Source: Cognaticolwellia mytili (GTDB lineage Bacteria > Pseudomonadota > Gammaproteobacteria > Enterobacterales > Alteromonadaceae). Taken from it: a stretch of 64,000 nt of DNA. Shown piece by piece: positions 7,847-16,128 of this stretch; position 1 is the first letter of the stretch, and each line of letters opens with the position of its first letter. A program made the position numbers and the translations under genes. Below the pieces are notes generated by a model. The model saw nothing but the letters and a program-made list of their open reading frames with translations, searched no databases and was not told where the DNA came from. The DNA lies in contig NZ_NBOF01000004.1 in the NCBI RefSeq assembly GCF_002104475.1, positions 310,001-374,000 on the forward strand, read 5' to 3'.

Positions 7847-10595
7847 TTTAACCGCTGATATGATGACCAACAAAGTTGCTTTTTTAAATGGTGTTGCCCA
7901 CAACATTATTGCTGATGAATCGGTGTTAGATTTTAGCCGTCGATTAGAGCAAAACAAGCAATATGATATACCAACCTTATGCGATGACAATCGCCTTGAT
8001 GCCTATGGTAGCTGCCGTGTGTGTTCAGTTGATATTGCTTTATCTGCCGATGGCCCGCGAAAAGTGATGGCATCGTGTCATACGCCAATTGCAGACGGTA
8101 TGCATATTTTTACTAACTCAACGCGAGTAGAAAAACTACGTAAAAATATTGTTGAATTAGTGCTCAGCGATCACCCTGATAATTGTGAAGAATGTCCATC
8201 AAATAATTACTGTGAGTTACAAGACGTCGCCGTTGCCACCGGTGTAAGAGAAATACGCTTTGGCAACGCAGAAAGTCGAGGAAAACAGAGTCGAGATACC
8301 TTACCGGAAGTGAGTAAAGACGACGCTCATCCCTATATGCGTATGGACTTATCGCTATGTATTGACTGTAATCGCTGTGTGCGAGCTTGCGACGAAATTC
8401 AAGGTGAGCAGGTATTATCTGCTGTTGGACGTGGTTTTGATAGCCGTATTATAAAAGGTCAAGACGTGAGTTTTGATGACTCTGACTGTGTTTCATGTGG
8501 TGCTTGTGCACAAACTTGTCCTACCGGGGCAATAAGTGATGTATTTCGCGCCAACCGCATGGCCGATGCCGAAAAAATTCGCACCATATGTTCATACTGT
8601 GGCGTGGGTTGTAACTTAGAAGTTTCGGTAAAAGATAACAAAATACTATCGATAGAAGCGCCAAAAGATGCGGCAGTAAATGCTGGCCATACGTGTTTGA
8701 AAGGACGATATGCATGGCGCTTTTATAATCATCCTGACCGTTTAACGACACCGTTAATTCGCATTAATGATGAACTAACGCCCGTATCTTGGGCGCGAGC
8801 ATTTGAGTACTTAGCCGAGCGTTTACTCTCGATTAAAAATCAGCATGGCAGTGATGCGATTGCTGGTATTTCTTCAGCGCGTTGTACTAATGAAGAAAAC
8901 TACTTATTACAGAAAATGATCCGTGTAGTGCTAGGCACTAACAATATTGATTGCTGTGCGCGGGTTTGTCATTCACCCACGGCTTACGGCATGCAAAAAA
9001 GTTTTGGTACCGGTGCGGCAACCAACTCAATTGATGATATTAAGCATACTGAGTTTATTATGCTTATTGGCGCGAACCCAACCGCAGCACATCCGGTAAC
9101 GGGCGCTAAAATCAAGCAAAAGGTTATGAAAGGTACGCCATTAATTGTTATTGATCCGGTGGAAACGGAACTGGCTCGATACGCTCAATGGCATATTCAA
9201 TTACGCCCGGGTACTAACGTTGCTGTGCTCAATATGATGGCTTATTACATTATTGATGAAGGCTTGGTGGATATGAGCTTTGTTGATAACCGCACTGAAG
9301 AGTATCAAAGTTATCATGATGCGATTATGGCGCTAAATATTGACCAACTTGCTGATATTTCAGGAGTTGATAAAGCCTTAGTGCGAGATGCGGCAATGGC
9401 CTATGCAAAAGCCAACAATGCCATGAGCTTTCATGGTTTGGGGGTGACTGAGCATTCACAAGGTAGCCGAGCTATTATGTGTATTGCCGACTTAACCATG
9501 TTAACAGGTAATATAGGGCGCAGTGGTGTTGGTATGAACCCATTACGTGGCCAGAACAATGTTCAAGGTGCCGCTGACATGGGTTGTCAGCCACATCAAG
9601 GCGCGGGGTACTTCCCGGTTGATACTGATGAGAATCATCGATATTACCAAGAACATTACAAAGCCGAAATGCCAAAAGAGGTGGGGTATAAAATTCCTGA
9701 AATGTTTAATGCTGCCTTGGCGGGAGATTTAAAAGCCTTATGGATTTTAGGTGAAGACGTGGTGCAAACCGATCCAAATCAGCAGCATGTTGTTGCTAGT
9801 CTTTCAAACCTTGAGCTATTAATTGTACAAGAAATCTTTTTATCCGAAACGGCAAAAATGGCAGATGTTGTCTTACCAGGCACTTCATTTTTAGAAAAAA
9901 GCGGCACCTTTACCAATGGCGAACGCCGTGTACAAAAAGTAAATGCTGCAGTAACGCCAAAAGTTGGTTGCAAAACTGATGGACAAATTATTGTCGAAAT
10001 GATGAATGCTTTAGGCTATCAACAGGCTGATTATCAAGCAGATACTATGCTAGAGGAGATAGCACAAGTGGTGCCATTTTTTGCTGGTATAACCTGGGAT
10101 AATTTAGGTGAGAACGGTTTACAATGGCCAGTTGCGAAAAATGGTAAAGATACGCAAATATTGCATCTTGAATCATTCAAGCGTGGCTTAGGACGTTTTC
10201 ATTTTTATCCTTTTGAAGAAAGTGTTGAAATTGAAAAAAATGGTGCAGCATTTCCTTATATTCTGACCACTAGCCGAAACTTAGAGCATTACAATTGTGG
10301 CACTATGACTCGTCGTACTGGCAATGGTGATATTGTTAACGAAGATGTGTTGTTGGTTAACCATATTGACGCTCAAGAGAAAAATATCACCAATGATAGC
10401 CAAGTACGCTTATTTTCAGCGCGTGGTGAAATTGTGCTAAAAGCGCAGATAAGTGACAAAGTGAATCAAGGTATTTTGTTTACCACTTTTCACTTTCCTG
10501 AGTTGATGATCAACCGTGTTACTGGTGATGTTACTGATAAGCATACCAAGTGCCCAGAATATAAAGTGGTATCAGTTGGTATAGAAGCGGTTTAA
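7839..10595 (+). CDS. NAD-dependent formate dehydrogenase alpha subunit (molybdenum, Cys type)
   Basis: This 918-residue catalytic subunit oxidises formate to CO2 at a bis-MGD molybdenum or tungsten centre. In order it has a NuoG-type 2Fe-2S domain (to about residue 90), a His/Cys region (CEECPSNNYC), two 4Fe-4S motifs (CIDCNRCVRAC and CVSCGACAQTC), a further cluster at CSYCGVGC, then the molybdopterin domains. The metal ligand lies in RVCHSPT: Cys377 followed by His378, so it is a Cys rather than selenocysteine enzyme. The chosen ATG follows GGAG by seven bases and overlaps the beta gene by 8; an upstream in-frame ATG at 7791 lacks support. There is no signal peptide or membrane-anchor gene, so the complex is cytosolic and NAD-linked. 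No fdsD-like small subunit gene follows. Confidence 0.94.
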   Translation: MSNLTADMMTNKVAFLNGVAHNIIADESVLDFSRRLEQNKQYDIPTLCDDNRLDAYGSCRVCSVDIALSADGPRKVMASCHTPIADGMHIFTNSTRVEKLRKNIVELVLSDHPDNCEECPSNNYCELQDVAVATGVREIRFGNAESRGKQSRDTLPEVSKDDAHPYMRMDLSLCIDCNRCVRACDEIQGEQVLSAVGRGFDSRIIKGQDVSFDDSDCVSCGACAQTCPTGAISDVFRANRMADAEKIRTICSYCGVGCNLEVSVKDNKILSIEAPKDAAVNAGHTCLKGRYAWRFYNHPDRLTTPLIRINDELTPVSWARAFEYLAERLLSIKNQHGSDAIAGISSARCTNEENYLLQKMIRVVLGTNNIDCCARVCHSPTAYGMQKSFGTGAATNSIDDIKHTEFIMLIGANPTAAHPVTGAKIKQKVMKGTPLIVIDPVETELARYAQWHIQLRPGTNVAVLNMMAYYIIDEGLVDMSFVDNRTEEYQSYHDAIMALNIDQLADISGVDKALVRDAAMAYAKANNAMSFHGLGVTEHSQGSRAIMCIADLTMLTGNIGRSGVGMNPLRGQNNVQGAADMGCQPHQGAGYFPVDTDENHRYYQEHYKAEMPKEVGYKIPEMFNAALAGDLKALWILGEDVVQTDPNQQHVVASLSNLELLIVQEIFLSETAKMADVVLPGTSFLEKSGTFTNGERRVQKVNAAVTPKVGCKTDGQIIVEMMNALGYQQADYQADTMLEEIAQVVPFFAGITWDNLGENGLQWPVAKNGKDTQILHLESFKRGLGRFHFYPFEESVEIEKNGAAFPYILTTSRNLEHYNCGTMTRRTGNGDIVNEDVLLVNHIDAQEKNITNDSQVRLFSARGEIVLKAQISDKVNQGILFTTFHFPELMINRVTGDVTDKHTKCPEYKVVSVGIEAV

Positions 10596-10657
10596 TAGCG
10601 AAATTTGAGTAGCCTTAATTAGCTAACTTTATTTGTTGTTGAACGGGTACTTACATT

Positions 10658-10691
10658 AAGCGCGATGACTATTTAATCATCGCGCTTTTTC
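10658..10691 (+). terminator. Terminator of the formate dehydrogenase operon
   Basis: An 11-bp perfect stem (10658-10668 with 10677-10687) and an 8-nt loop are followed by a run of Ts. It lies between fdhA and a convergent small gene and is a classic Rho-independent terminator. Confidence 0.9.
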
Positions 10692-10693
10692 CC

Positions 10694-11095
10694 TCAACTA
10701 GGCTCGATAATAGTATTGTGTAATTGTGCTTCAAGCCACTCAATAGCACTCTCACGGCCTAGCTCTAACCCTGAAAACTCCCTAATAATTAGTTTATCTA
10801 CCTGGTGAACTGATTGTAAGCCTTTAGCCTGCTGTGCAGTGACTGCAGCGTAATTAATAATTGCTGCGGCTTTTAAGTTTTGAGTAGAGCCAACACAAAG
10901 CAGTGCTTCGTAAGTGTAGCTATAGCTATTGATTCGGTTAACTAAAACGGCGTAAGGCTCGTGAAAGTGCTTTTTTATGATCGCGTCGTACTCTTCAACC
11001 AATTCAATAGATACTTCAACACCTTGATTGATAATGACTTCTGCAAGCCTTGAAGAAATAAATCTAATTTGACCAAAACTAGTGATGAGATGCAT
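10694..11095 (-). CDS. Small SpoIIAA/STAS-like protein of unknown function
   Basis: This 133-residue soluble protein has no signal peptide or membrane segment. Its pattern of short beta strands and a central NRINSYSYTYEA segment resembles the SpoIIAA/STAS-like proteins annotated in marine Bacteroidetes and some gammaproteobacteria, but I cannot name a family with confidence and no catalytic motif is visible. It is monocistronic, convergent with the formate dehydrogenase operon and separated from it by a terminator. The DNA just upstream (11119-11210) carries several inverted repeats, so its expression may be controlled. It could be a sensor or regulator rather than an enzyme. Confidence 0.7.
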   Translation of the reverse strand: MHLITSFGQIRFISSRLAEVIINQGVEVSIELVEEYDAIIKKHFHEPYAVLVNRINSYSYTYEALLCVGSTQNLKAAAIINYAAVTAQQAKGLQSVHQVDKLIIREFSGLELGRESAIEWLEAQLHNTIIEPS

Positions 11096-11118
11096 ATGTT
11101 TTTAGCTCCTAGATTGTT

Positions 11119-11142
11119 AAGTACACCTGGCAAAGTGTACTT
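11119..11142. promoter_or_regulatory. Perfect 8-bp inverted repeat upstream of the STAS-like gene
   Basis: Arms AAGTACAC (11119-11126) and GTGTACTT (11135-11142) are separated by 8 bases and lie 24-47 bases before the start codon at 11095. The spacing of about 1.5 helical turns between arm centres and the position at the promoter suit an operator for a dimeric repressor. No known regulator can be assigned. Confidence 0.5.
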
Positions 11143-11194
11143 TTAAATAGGGATTTAACTTATTCTTGTTGAATACAAGTTAAATTGTACTTAT

Positions 11195-11210
11195 ATACAA
11201 AATATTGTAT
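11195..11210. promoter_or_regulatory. Second inverted repeat upstream of the STAS-like gene
   Basis: Arms ATACAA (11195-11200) and TTGTAT (11205-11210) are separated by four bases, about 75 bases upstream of the dyad at 11119. It may be a second regulator site or chance in AT-rich DNA. Confidence 0.3.
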
Positions 11211-11532
11211 GTGGTTACTGATAGCAAGGTAGTGTGCCGCATTTTTGTTGGCGATCTGTTTCTAAAATTAAAATATATACAATGCTATATGGTCTGAGGT
11301 TATCTCCAGGTAATGCTTTTAGTTATTTAATGAAATATTATGCTGATATTTATGTCTCTACTTTCACATTGTAAAGCGTGATTAAAGTAATTGATTATAA
11401 CTTTATCAGAGTTATATAGTTAACGGTAACCTGATAATAAAGTTAGTTTATGAATTAGCTATTTCTCATTGCTATGTTCTTCGCTATATTGTGTTGTATT
11501 GAGATGATAAATAATAAAAACAGGAGCTTAGT

Positions 11533-12579
11533 TTGTCTGAATTGGCCATGGAAGTAGTAAAAGGTTTCGCATTAAAGCTGAGTGATGATAATGAATTAAC
11601 ATCATCACAACGGATTAAACTAACAGAAAAATCGCTGCCAAAATTACGTAAAGGGCAAGTGTTAGTGAAAATGTTGGCTGCACCTGTAAACCCATCTGAT
11701 CTTGTCTACTTATTAGGTAAATATGGCTTAGCGCCGAACAATGGGGCATTTGTCGGATTTGAAGGTTGTGGTGTTGTTGTTGAGGCGAATGCTGGGCTTT
11801 ATGGTGCATGGTTAAAAGGCAAACGCGTAGCATTATCAGCACAACCTGGCAGCGATGGTGTTTGGGCCGAATATGCTATTACCAAAGCAAATTTTTGTTT
11901 ACCTGTGCGCAAAGAGTTAAGTGATGAACAAGCTGCAACTATTATTGTCAATCCCTGCACATCAGTATGCTTGGTCGAACGTGCGATTGAGTTGGGTGCT
12001 AAAGCGATTGTGATTAATGCGGCAGCGAGCCAAGTGGGTAAGGGGGTAATTCGTTATGCAAAACTCAAAGGCCTAAAAACGATTGCGACAGTACGCAGTG
12101 AAACTAATGTAACCGCATTGGAGAAACTGGGTGCTACTTCCGTGCTTTTAACCTCGAAGGAAACATTTGTTGAAAGCTTAAAGCAACAGGCTAAAACATT
12201 TAACGCGACTGTGTTAGTCGATGCCGTGGCAGCAAAAGATACGCCTATGTTGTTAAAGGCAATGCCGAATAGTTCAACGGCAATAGTGTATGGGCGTTTA
12301 ACTGAAACATTTGATCCCTTTGGCGGCCTATTCAGTGTTGCTGATTTGATCTTTAGAGATATTCGCATTGAGGGGTTTTGGTTAGCCAAATATATTGGTG
12401 ATGCATCGCCATTAAAAGTATTGGCATTAAGCTCAAAAGTGCAGAAACTATTTGCGCAAGGAATATTCAAAACAGACATTTATGCTAGTGTTGGCTTTGA
12501 TGATTTTTCTCAAGCACTTGATCATTACGCGAAAAACAAGAGTGATGGTAAAGTTATTTTGTTACCAAATCAGAACTAA
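11533..12579 (+). CDS. Zinc-independent MDR oxidoreductase (enoyl reductase/quinone reductase-like)
   Basis: This 348-residue medium-chain dehydrogenase/reductase probably uses NADPH to reduce an enoyl thioester or quinone. The N-terminal GroES-like fold shows PVNPSDLVYLLGKYG and GFEGCGVV. The Rossmann part carries NAAASQVGKGVIRYAKLKG. The zinc-binding cysteines of alcohol dehydrogenases are absent. PVNPSD and the late RDIRIEGFWL resemble the mitochondrial enoyl reductase (MECR/ETR) branch. The TTG at 11533 follows AGGAG by six bases, so it is a credible start; an ATG at 11548 is the alternative. It converges on the next gene with only two bases between stop codons, both inside the palindrome AACTAAGTTTAGTT (12574-12587). 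The true substrate is unknown. Confidence 0.85.
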   Translation: MSELAMEVVKGFALKLSDDNELTSSQRIKLTEKSLPKLRKGQVLVKMLAAPVNPSDLVYLLGKYGLAPNNGAFVGFEGCGVVVEANAGLYGAWLKGKRVALSAQPGSDGVWAEYAITKANFCLPVRKELSDEQAATIIVNPCTSVCLVERAIELGAKAIVINAAASQVGKGVIRYAKLKGLKTIATVRSETNVTALEKLGATSVLLTSKETFVESLKQQAKTFNATVLVDAVAAKDTPMLLKAMPNSSTAIVYGRLTETFDPFGGLFSVADLIFRDIRIEGFWLAKYIGDASPLKVLALSSKVQKLFAQGIFKTDIYASVGFDDFSQALDHYAKNKSDGKVILLPNQN

Positions 12580-12581
12580 GT

Positions 12582-13313
12582 TTAGTTGAAATTATACTTT
12601 TTTATTAACTCTCGATAATTTACAGAACGTTTAAACTCAGTAAGTGCTTGGTTAAATTCAATTACATCAGCCTGTTTTTTAAAGGCAACTTTATAAGGGC
12701 TAATAGGAAAAATATGATGAAATTTAATTTTTGATTTTTCGGGTGAAATTTTAAGTTTATTTAAGTAATAGAGAAAAATTTTAATGTCCATCACCAGAAC
12801 ATCTATACGACCTAATAGTAATAATTCGAGTTGTTTCTCTTGATCAGAAACTTGAGTGAATACAGGACTGCTCGCTACGGCATTGGCAAACTCTTGCCCT
12901 AAAACTTTGTGAGCTAGTTGAAAAGAGGCAATTGAATAATTGGCTAAATCGGCAATAGTTGGCAGTAGAATGTTATTTATCTCTAAGCTAATTGCGACGT
13001 TCTGATAATTAATATAATTGCTACTAAGTAAAGTGTTATTTGGAAAGATTTGTTCATTTACCGTCATTATTGCATTGATGTCGTCTAATTCCAGCATTTT
13101 TTCAGAACGACCATAAGGTGCAAAAATAAACTCTACTGTTTTTCCTGATATTTTAAATAATTGCTCAATAAGCTCTAATTCAAAGCCCGACATACTTTCC
13201 TTTATGACATAGGGAGGTTTTGATAGTCCAACAACAACTTTTACTATTTGTTGGCTATAGCTGTTATTTGAGATAAAGATTAAAAAAACAAGAACAATAA
13301 ATTTTTTTAACAT
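12582..13313 (-). CDS. Periplasmic solute-binding protein, family 3-like
   Basis: This 243-residue exported protein of the amino-acid-type solute-binding fold (SBP_bac_3) has an N-terminal signal peptide ending near SNNSYSQQ. VVVGLSKPPYVIKE, the GFELELIEQLF segment and a later LLLLGRIDVLVMD stretch match the two lobes of the family. No permease or ATPase genes are nearby, as is common for the many orphan SBP_bac_3 proteins of Alteromonadales, so it may act as a sensor or have lost its transporter. It lies 52 bases after ybaK in the same direction and may be read through from that operon. The ligand is unknown. Confidence 0.82.
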   Translation of the reverse strand: MLKKFIVLVFLIFISNNSYSQQIVKVVVGLSKPPYVIKESMSGFELELIEQLFKISGKTVEFIFAPYGRSEKMLELDDINAIMTVNEQIFPNNTLLSSNYINYQNVAISLEINNILLPTIADLANYSIASFQLAHKVLGQEFANAVASSPVFTQVSDQEKQLELLLLGRIDVLVMDIKIFLYYLNKLKISPEKSKIKFHHIFPISPYKVAFKKQADVIEFNQALTEFKRSVNYRELIKKYNFN

Positions 13314-13365
13314 AAAAATCTTATCTTAGCCGTTATTAACAAAGCTAATGACTATAAACTGTTGC

Positions 13366-13839
13366 TTACGATTTATTTGTTATTTCAGCATAGTCAGCCT
13401 GTAGAGAGAGTGCAAGGTGCTCAGGAGATAGCTCTATTTCTAGGCCACGCTTACCACCACTAATGTAGAATGTTTTCAATGTCTTTGCACTGCTATCTAG
13501 TAAGGTTTTTAAGGTCTTTTTCTGACCTATTGGGCTAACACCACCGAGCACATACCCGGTCGAGCTTTGTACTTTATTAGCATCGGCCATTTTTACTTTT
13601 TTAGCACTAAGGGCTTTGGCTACTTTTTTTAAACTAAGAGAGAGGGCAACAGGAATAATTGCAACGGCAAGATAGGAGTTGTCTACATCTACAACTAAGG
13701 TTTTAAATACGCATTCTTCGGCAACATTAAGCTTTTCAACTGCCTCAAGTCCAAATGACTTACAATTTGCATCATGCTGGTATTGGTGCAATTGAAAAGG
13801 TAGAGATAACTTATTTAATTGTGCAATGGCTGGCGTCAT
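13366..13839 (-). CDS. ybaK: Cys-tRNA(Pro) deacylase YbaK/EbsC
   Basis: YbaK hydrolyses Cys-tRNA(Pro) made in error by prolyl-tRNA synthetase. The 157-residue protein fits the single-domain family. The essential lysine of the E. coli enzyme corresponds to Lys46 in EECVFKTLVVDVD, and GYVLGGVSPIG is the conserved substrate loop. A GGGGGT ribosome site precedes the ATG. It follows pqiC by only 16 bases, so it is probably the last or next-to-last gene of the pqiABC transcript. The pairing looks positional rather than functional. Confidence 0.93.
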   Translation of the reverse strand: MTPAIAQLNKLSLPFQLHQYQHDANCKSFGLEAVEKLNVAEECVFKTLVVDVDNSYLAVAIIPVALSLSLKKVAKALSAKKVKMADANKVQSSTGYVLGGVSPIGQKKTLKTLLDSSAKTLKTFYISGGKRGLEIELSPEHLALSLQADYAEITNKS

Positions 13840-13855
13840 TTTTACCCCCGTATAC

Positions 13856-14473
13856 TCATTGATTACTTTCTATGTTTTTTGATATCTTTTGTGCTAAATG
13901 CAAAACGACTTCACGCATTTTTTTAACGGCGTGAGGATAGCCATCATCGTTGAGTTCAATGGCGAACTTAAAATGATTTTCTTGGCTCTTTGCTGTGTTT
14001 TTAAACCTTAGAACTGAAGGTTTTAAGGTATAGTTCCCGACCAATATTACTTGTGATTGGTGCGTGGCTTGAAATGCTGTTATTTTAATCACAACGTCGG
14101 CTGGTGTTGCAGAGCTTACTTCTGGTGTGACAGAAACGTTATAGCGGCTATTTATTGTGTTTAAATCATGTGTCAAGGCTTGTGCTAATCCCAGGTTTAA
14201 AGGCTCTGCCCACATATGAAAGTTTGAGTAATGTAGTTGATGGTTAGACAACTGTAGTACTAAATTAGGCTGCGCTAAATAATTAGGTAACTCCAATAAT
14301 GTTATCGATAGCGTCGATTTTTTTTCATCAGCTGATTTTACCGTAGCCGGCTCAACTGATATGGCTTTCGTTGGGCTATTTAGTAAATAGTACTGAGTTT
14401 TTGGTGTGTTATTTGAGCTACAAGCCGTAATTGTCATAACAGACAATAGCATGATGATTAACGCTGTTTTCAT
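13856..14473 (-). CDS. pqiC: PqiC, outer-membrane lipoprotein of the Pqi lipid transport system
   Basis: This 205-residue lipoprotein has a signal peptide and lipobox ending TITACSS, so it is lipidated at the Cys near residue 18. Known PqiC (formerly YmbA, ABC-transport auxiliary lipoprotein family) forms an outer-membrane ring that meets the PqiB tube, completing a lipid path across the periplasm. The body shows YYLLNSP near the start of the mature protein and an LDxNxR-like segment (HDLNTINSRYNV) typical of the family. Its ATG overlaps the pqiB stop by four bases (ATGA), so translation is coupled. Confidence 0.9.
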   Translation of the reverse strand: MKTALIIMLLSVMTITACSSNNTPKTQYYLLNSPTKAISVEPATVKSADEKKSTLSITLLELPNYLAQPNLVLQLSNHQLHYSNFHMWAEPLNLGLAQALTHDLNTINSRYNVSVTPEVSSATPADVVIKITAFQATHQSQVILVGNYTLKPSVLRFKNTAKSQENHFKFAIELNDDGYPHAVKKMREVVLHLAQKISKNIESNQ

Positions 14474-16128
14474 TGTTGTGCTCCACTACGTTTTGTTGGT
14501 GTTGGTTCAATTGTTTCACCGTCGTTGAATATCAAACTATTAGGCTTGTGCTTTAGCTGATTCAGTAATGGTTTTAACTCATTCATTGTCGCGGTTAGTG
14601 TTTTTAAAGTAACGCGCAAGTCTTCGTAGCCTTTTGAGCCTGATGATAGGTCGCTTGTTAAGGCATTTATGCCTGCTAAAGTAGTCGTTAATTGACTAGA
14701 AATTTGTTCTTGCTCAACTTGATTAAGTAATGAGTTCAAGCTTTTACTCACACCTTGTAATTCTAGTGCTGTTTGACTGACTTCTAGCATTAGTTGATTG
14801 GCATTTTCGCCTAAATGCTCAAGTGGAAGGCTGTTTAAATTATCCATAAACTGTTCTGCTTTGGCTGTGATTTGTGCGAAATCATCAGAACTAGTAGGAA
14901 TAATGGCGTACTCGTCGTATTTAGCGAGTTCACTAATTGGTTGTTCTTTTTGGTGTTGAAGGTCAACAAATAAACTACCGGTTAAAATATTACCTGTGCG
15001 TAAAACAGCTTTTAGCCCTTGTTTAATCCAGTGGATATTCTGCTCCATCATTAAATTTGCGCCATCATCATTATCAGGTAGTCCAACTCTTCCTGGCTGC
15101 AAGCTTATCAATACCGGAATTTTAAAATCATCTTTTATTAGTTTATCTTGAGCACGAGACAGAATGAGGTTGGTTGAACGTACTTTACCTATTTGTACTC
15201 CGCGATATTCGACTGGAGCGCCAACGGTTAATCCTCGAATGGAGTCACTCACAAGTACAACAAATTCAATGGAGCTACGATATCTTTCATCATCAGCCGC
15301 TTCATAGTTTGCATAAATATCATAATAAGAGCGCTCACCAATTTTTTCACCGACATCCATTCCTTCAGGGATGCCAAAAGTCACCCCATTGGTTAACATG
15401 GTTTCAAAGTTGCCAGTTTTAACTGAAATACCATCGGCGTTTAAATCTAAACTTATACCGCTAACATCCCAAAACTTAGTGTTGCTGGTAATTAACTGGT
15501 GATAAGGCGCTTTTATAAAAGCATTGTAGTAAACAACGCGCTCTTCGAAGTTGAAATAAATATCTTCAAATTGCCCAACCGTTAAGCCTTTATAAATAAT
15601 GGGGTCGCCTTTTGAGTAGGCAAATTGGTCATCACTATTAAGCGTTATATGTAAACCAGGTGTGCCAACCGGCGTAATTGGAGGGGATTTTAATGCGATA
15701 TATTCATATGTTTCAATATCACTTTTACCGGGAGATATTTCAATATAGACACCGGATATTAATGTACTAAGTCCCGAAATTCCTGCATGAGATATTTGTG
15801 GTGAAACTACCCAAAACATACTGTCATCAACTAGAAAGCGTTCTGCTGATTTTTTGACTTTTGCGGTGACGATAACACCGCTGCCGTTTTCATCAAGCTG
15901 AATCTTACTGACTTCGCCAATATCAACATTGCGTGATTTTATTTTAGTTTTACCTGCTTCCATACCTTCGGCAGTTGCAAAGTTTATGGTTATTTCAGCG
16001 CCTTCATTGCTCCATTGGTAATATAGCATCCAACAGCCAATAAAGACCGCAATTAAGGGAATAAACCAAACTGTTGATATGGTTTTAATGGGTTTTACCG
16101 TTGCAGTTGATGTTTGCTTATCATTCAT
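14470..16128 (-). CDS. pqiB: PqiB, MCE-domain periplasmic tunnel protein
   Basis: PqiB is anchored in the inner membrane by one N-terminal helix (about residues 18-36) and assembles as a hexamer that bridges the periplasm for lipid movement. Three MCE domains are visible, beginning near EITINFATAEGMEAG, HITLNSDDQFAYSKG and FVVLVSDSIRGLTVG, as in E. coli PqiB. The C-terminal 130 residues are long amphipathic helices (LNSLLNQVEQEQ and onward) that form the needle. The length of 552 matches the family. It overlaps pqiA by 8 bases and pqiC by 4. In E. coli these genes are induced by paraquat through SoxRS; no SoxS site can be called here. Confidence 0.95.
   Translation of the reverse strand: MNDKQTSTATVKPIKTISTVWFIPLIAVFIGCWMLYYQWSNEGAEITINFATAEGMEAGKTKIKSRNVDIGEVSKIQLDENGSGVIVTAKVKKSAERFLVDDSMFWVVSPQISHAGISGLSTLISGVYIEISPGKSDIETYEYIALKSPPITPVGTPGLHITLNSDDQFAYSKGDPIIYKGLTVGQFEDIYFNFEERVVYYNAFIKAPYHQLITSNTKFWDVSGISLDLNADGISVKTGNFETMLTNGVTFGIPEGMDVGEKIGERSYYDIYANYEAADDERYRSSIEFVVLVSDSIRGLTVGAPVEYRGVQIGKVRSTNLILSRAQDKLIKDDFKIPVLISLQPGRVGLPDNDDGANLMMEQNIHWIKQGLKAVLRTGNILTGSLFVDLQHQKEQPISELAKYDEYAIIPTSSDDFAQITAKAEQFMDNLNSLPLEHLGENANQLMLEVSQTALELQGVSKSLNSLLNQVEQEQISSQLTTTLAGINALTSDLSSGSKGYEDLRVTLKTLTATMNELKPLLNQLKHKPNSLIFNDGETIEPTPTKRSGAQQ

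Larger units (their letters stand above)
11096..11532. other. Divergent intergenic region rich in dyads
   Basis: No coding region is seen. It separates the STAS-like gene (minus) from an oxidoreductase gene (plus). The half nearest the STAS-like gene holds at least two clear inverted repeats (11119-11142 and 11195-11210) and a looser one between. The half nearest the oxidoreductase shows only AT-rich DNA. Confidence 0.6.

Noticed and set aside
8961-8972. Selenocysteine in the formate dehydrogenase alpha subunit
   Set aside because: The metal-ligand codon is TGT (Cys377) and no in-frame TGA occurs, so it is a Cys enzyme.
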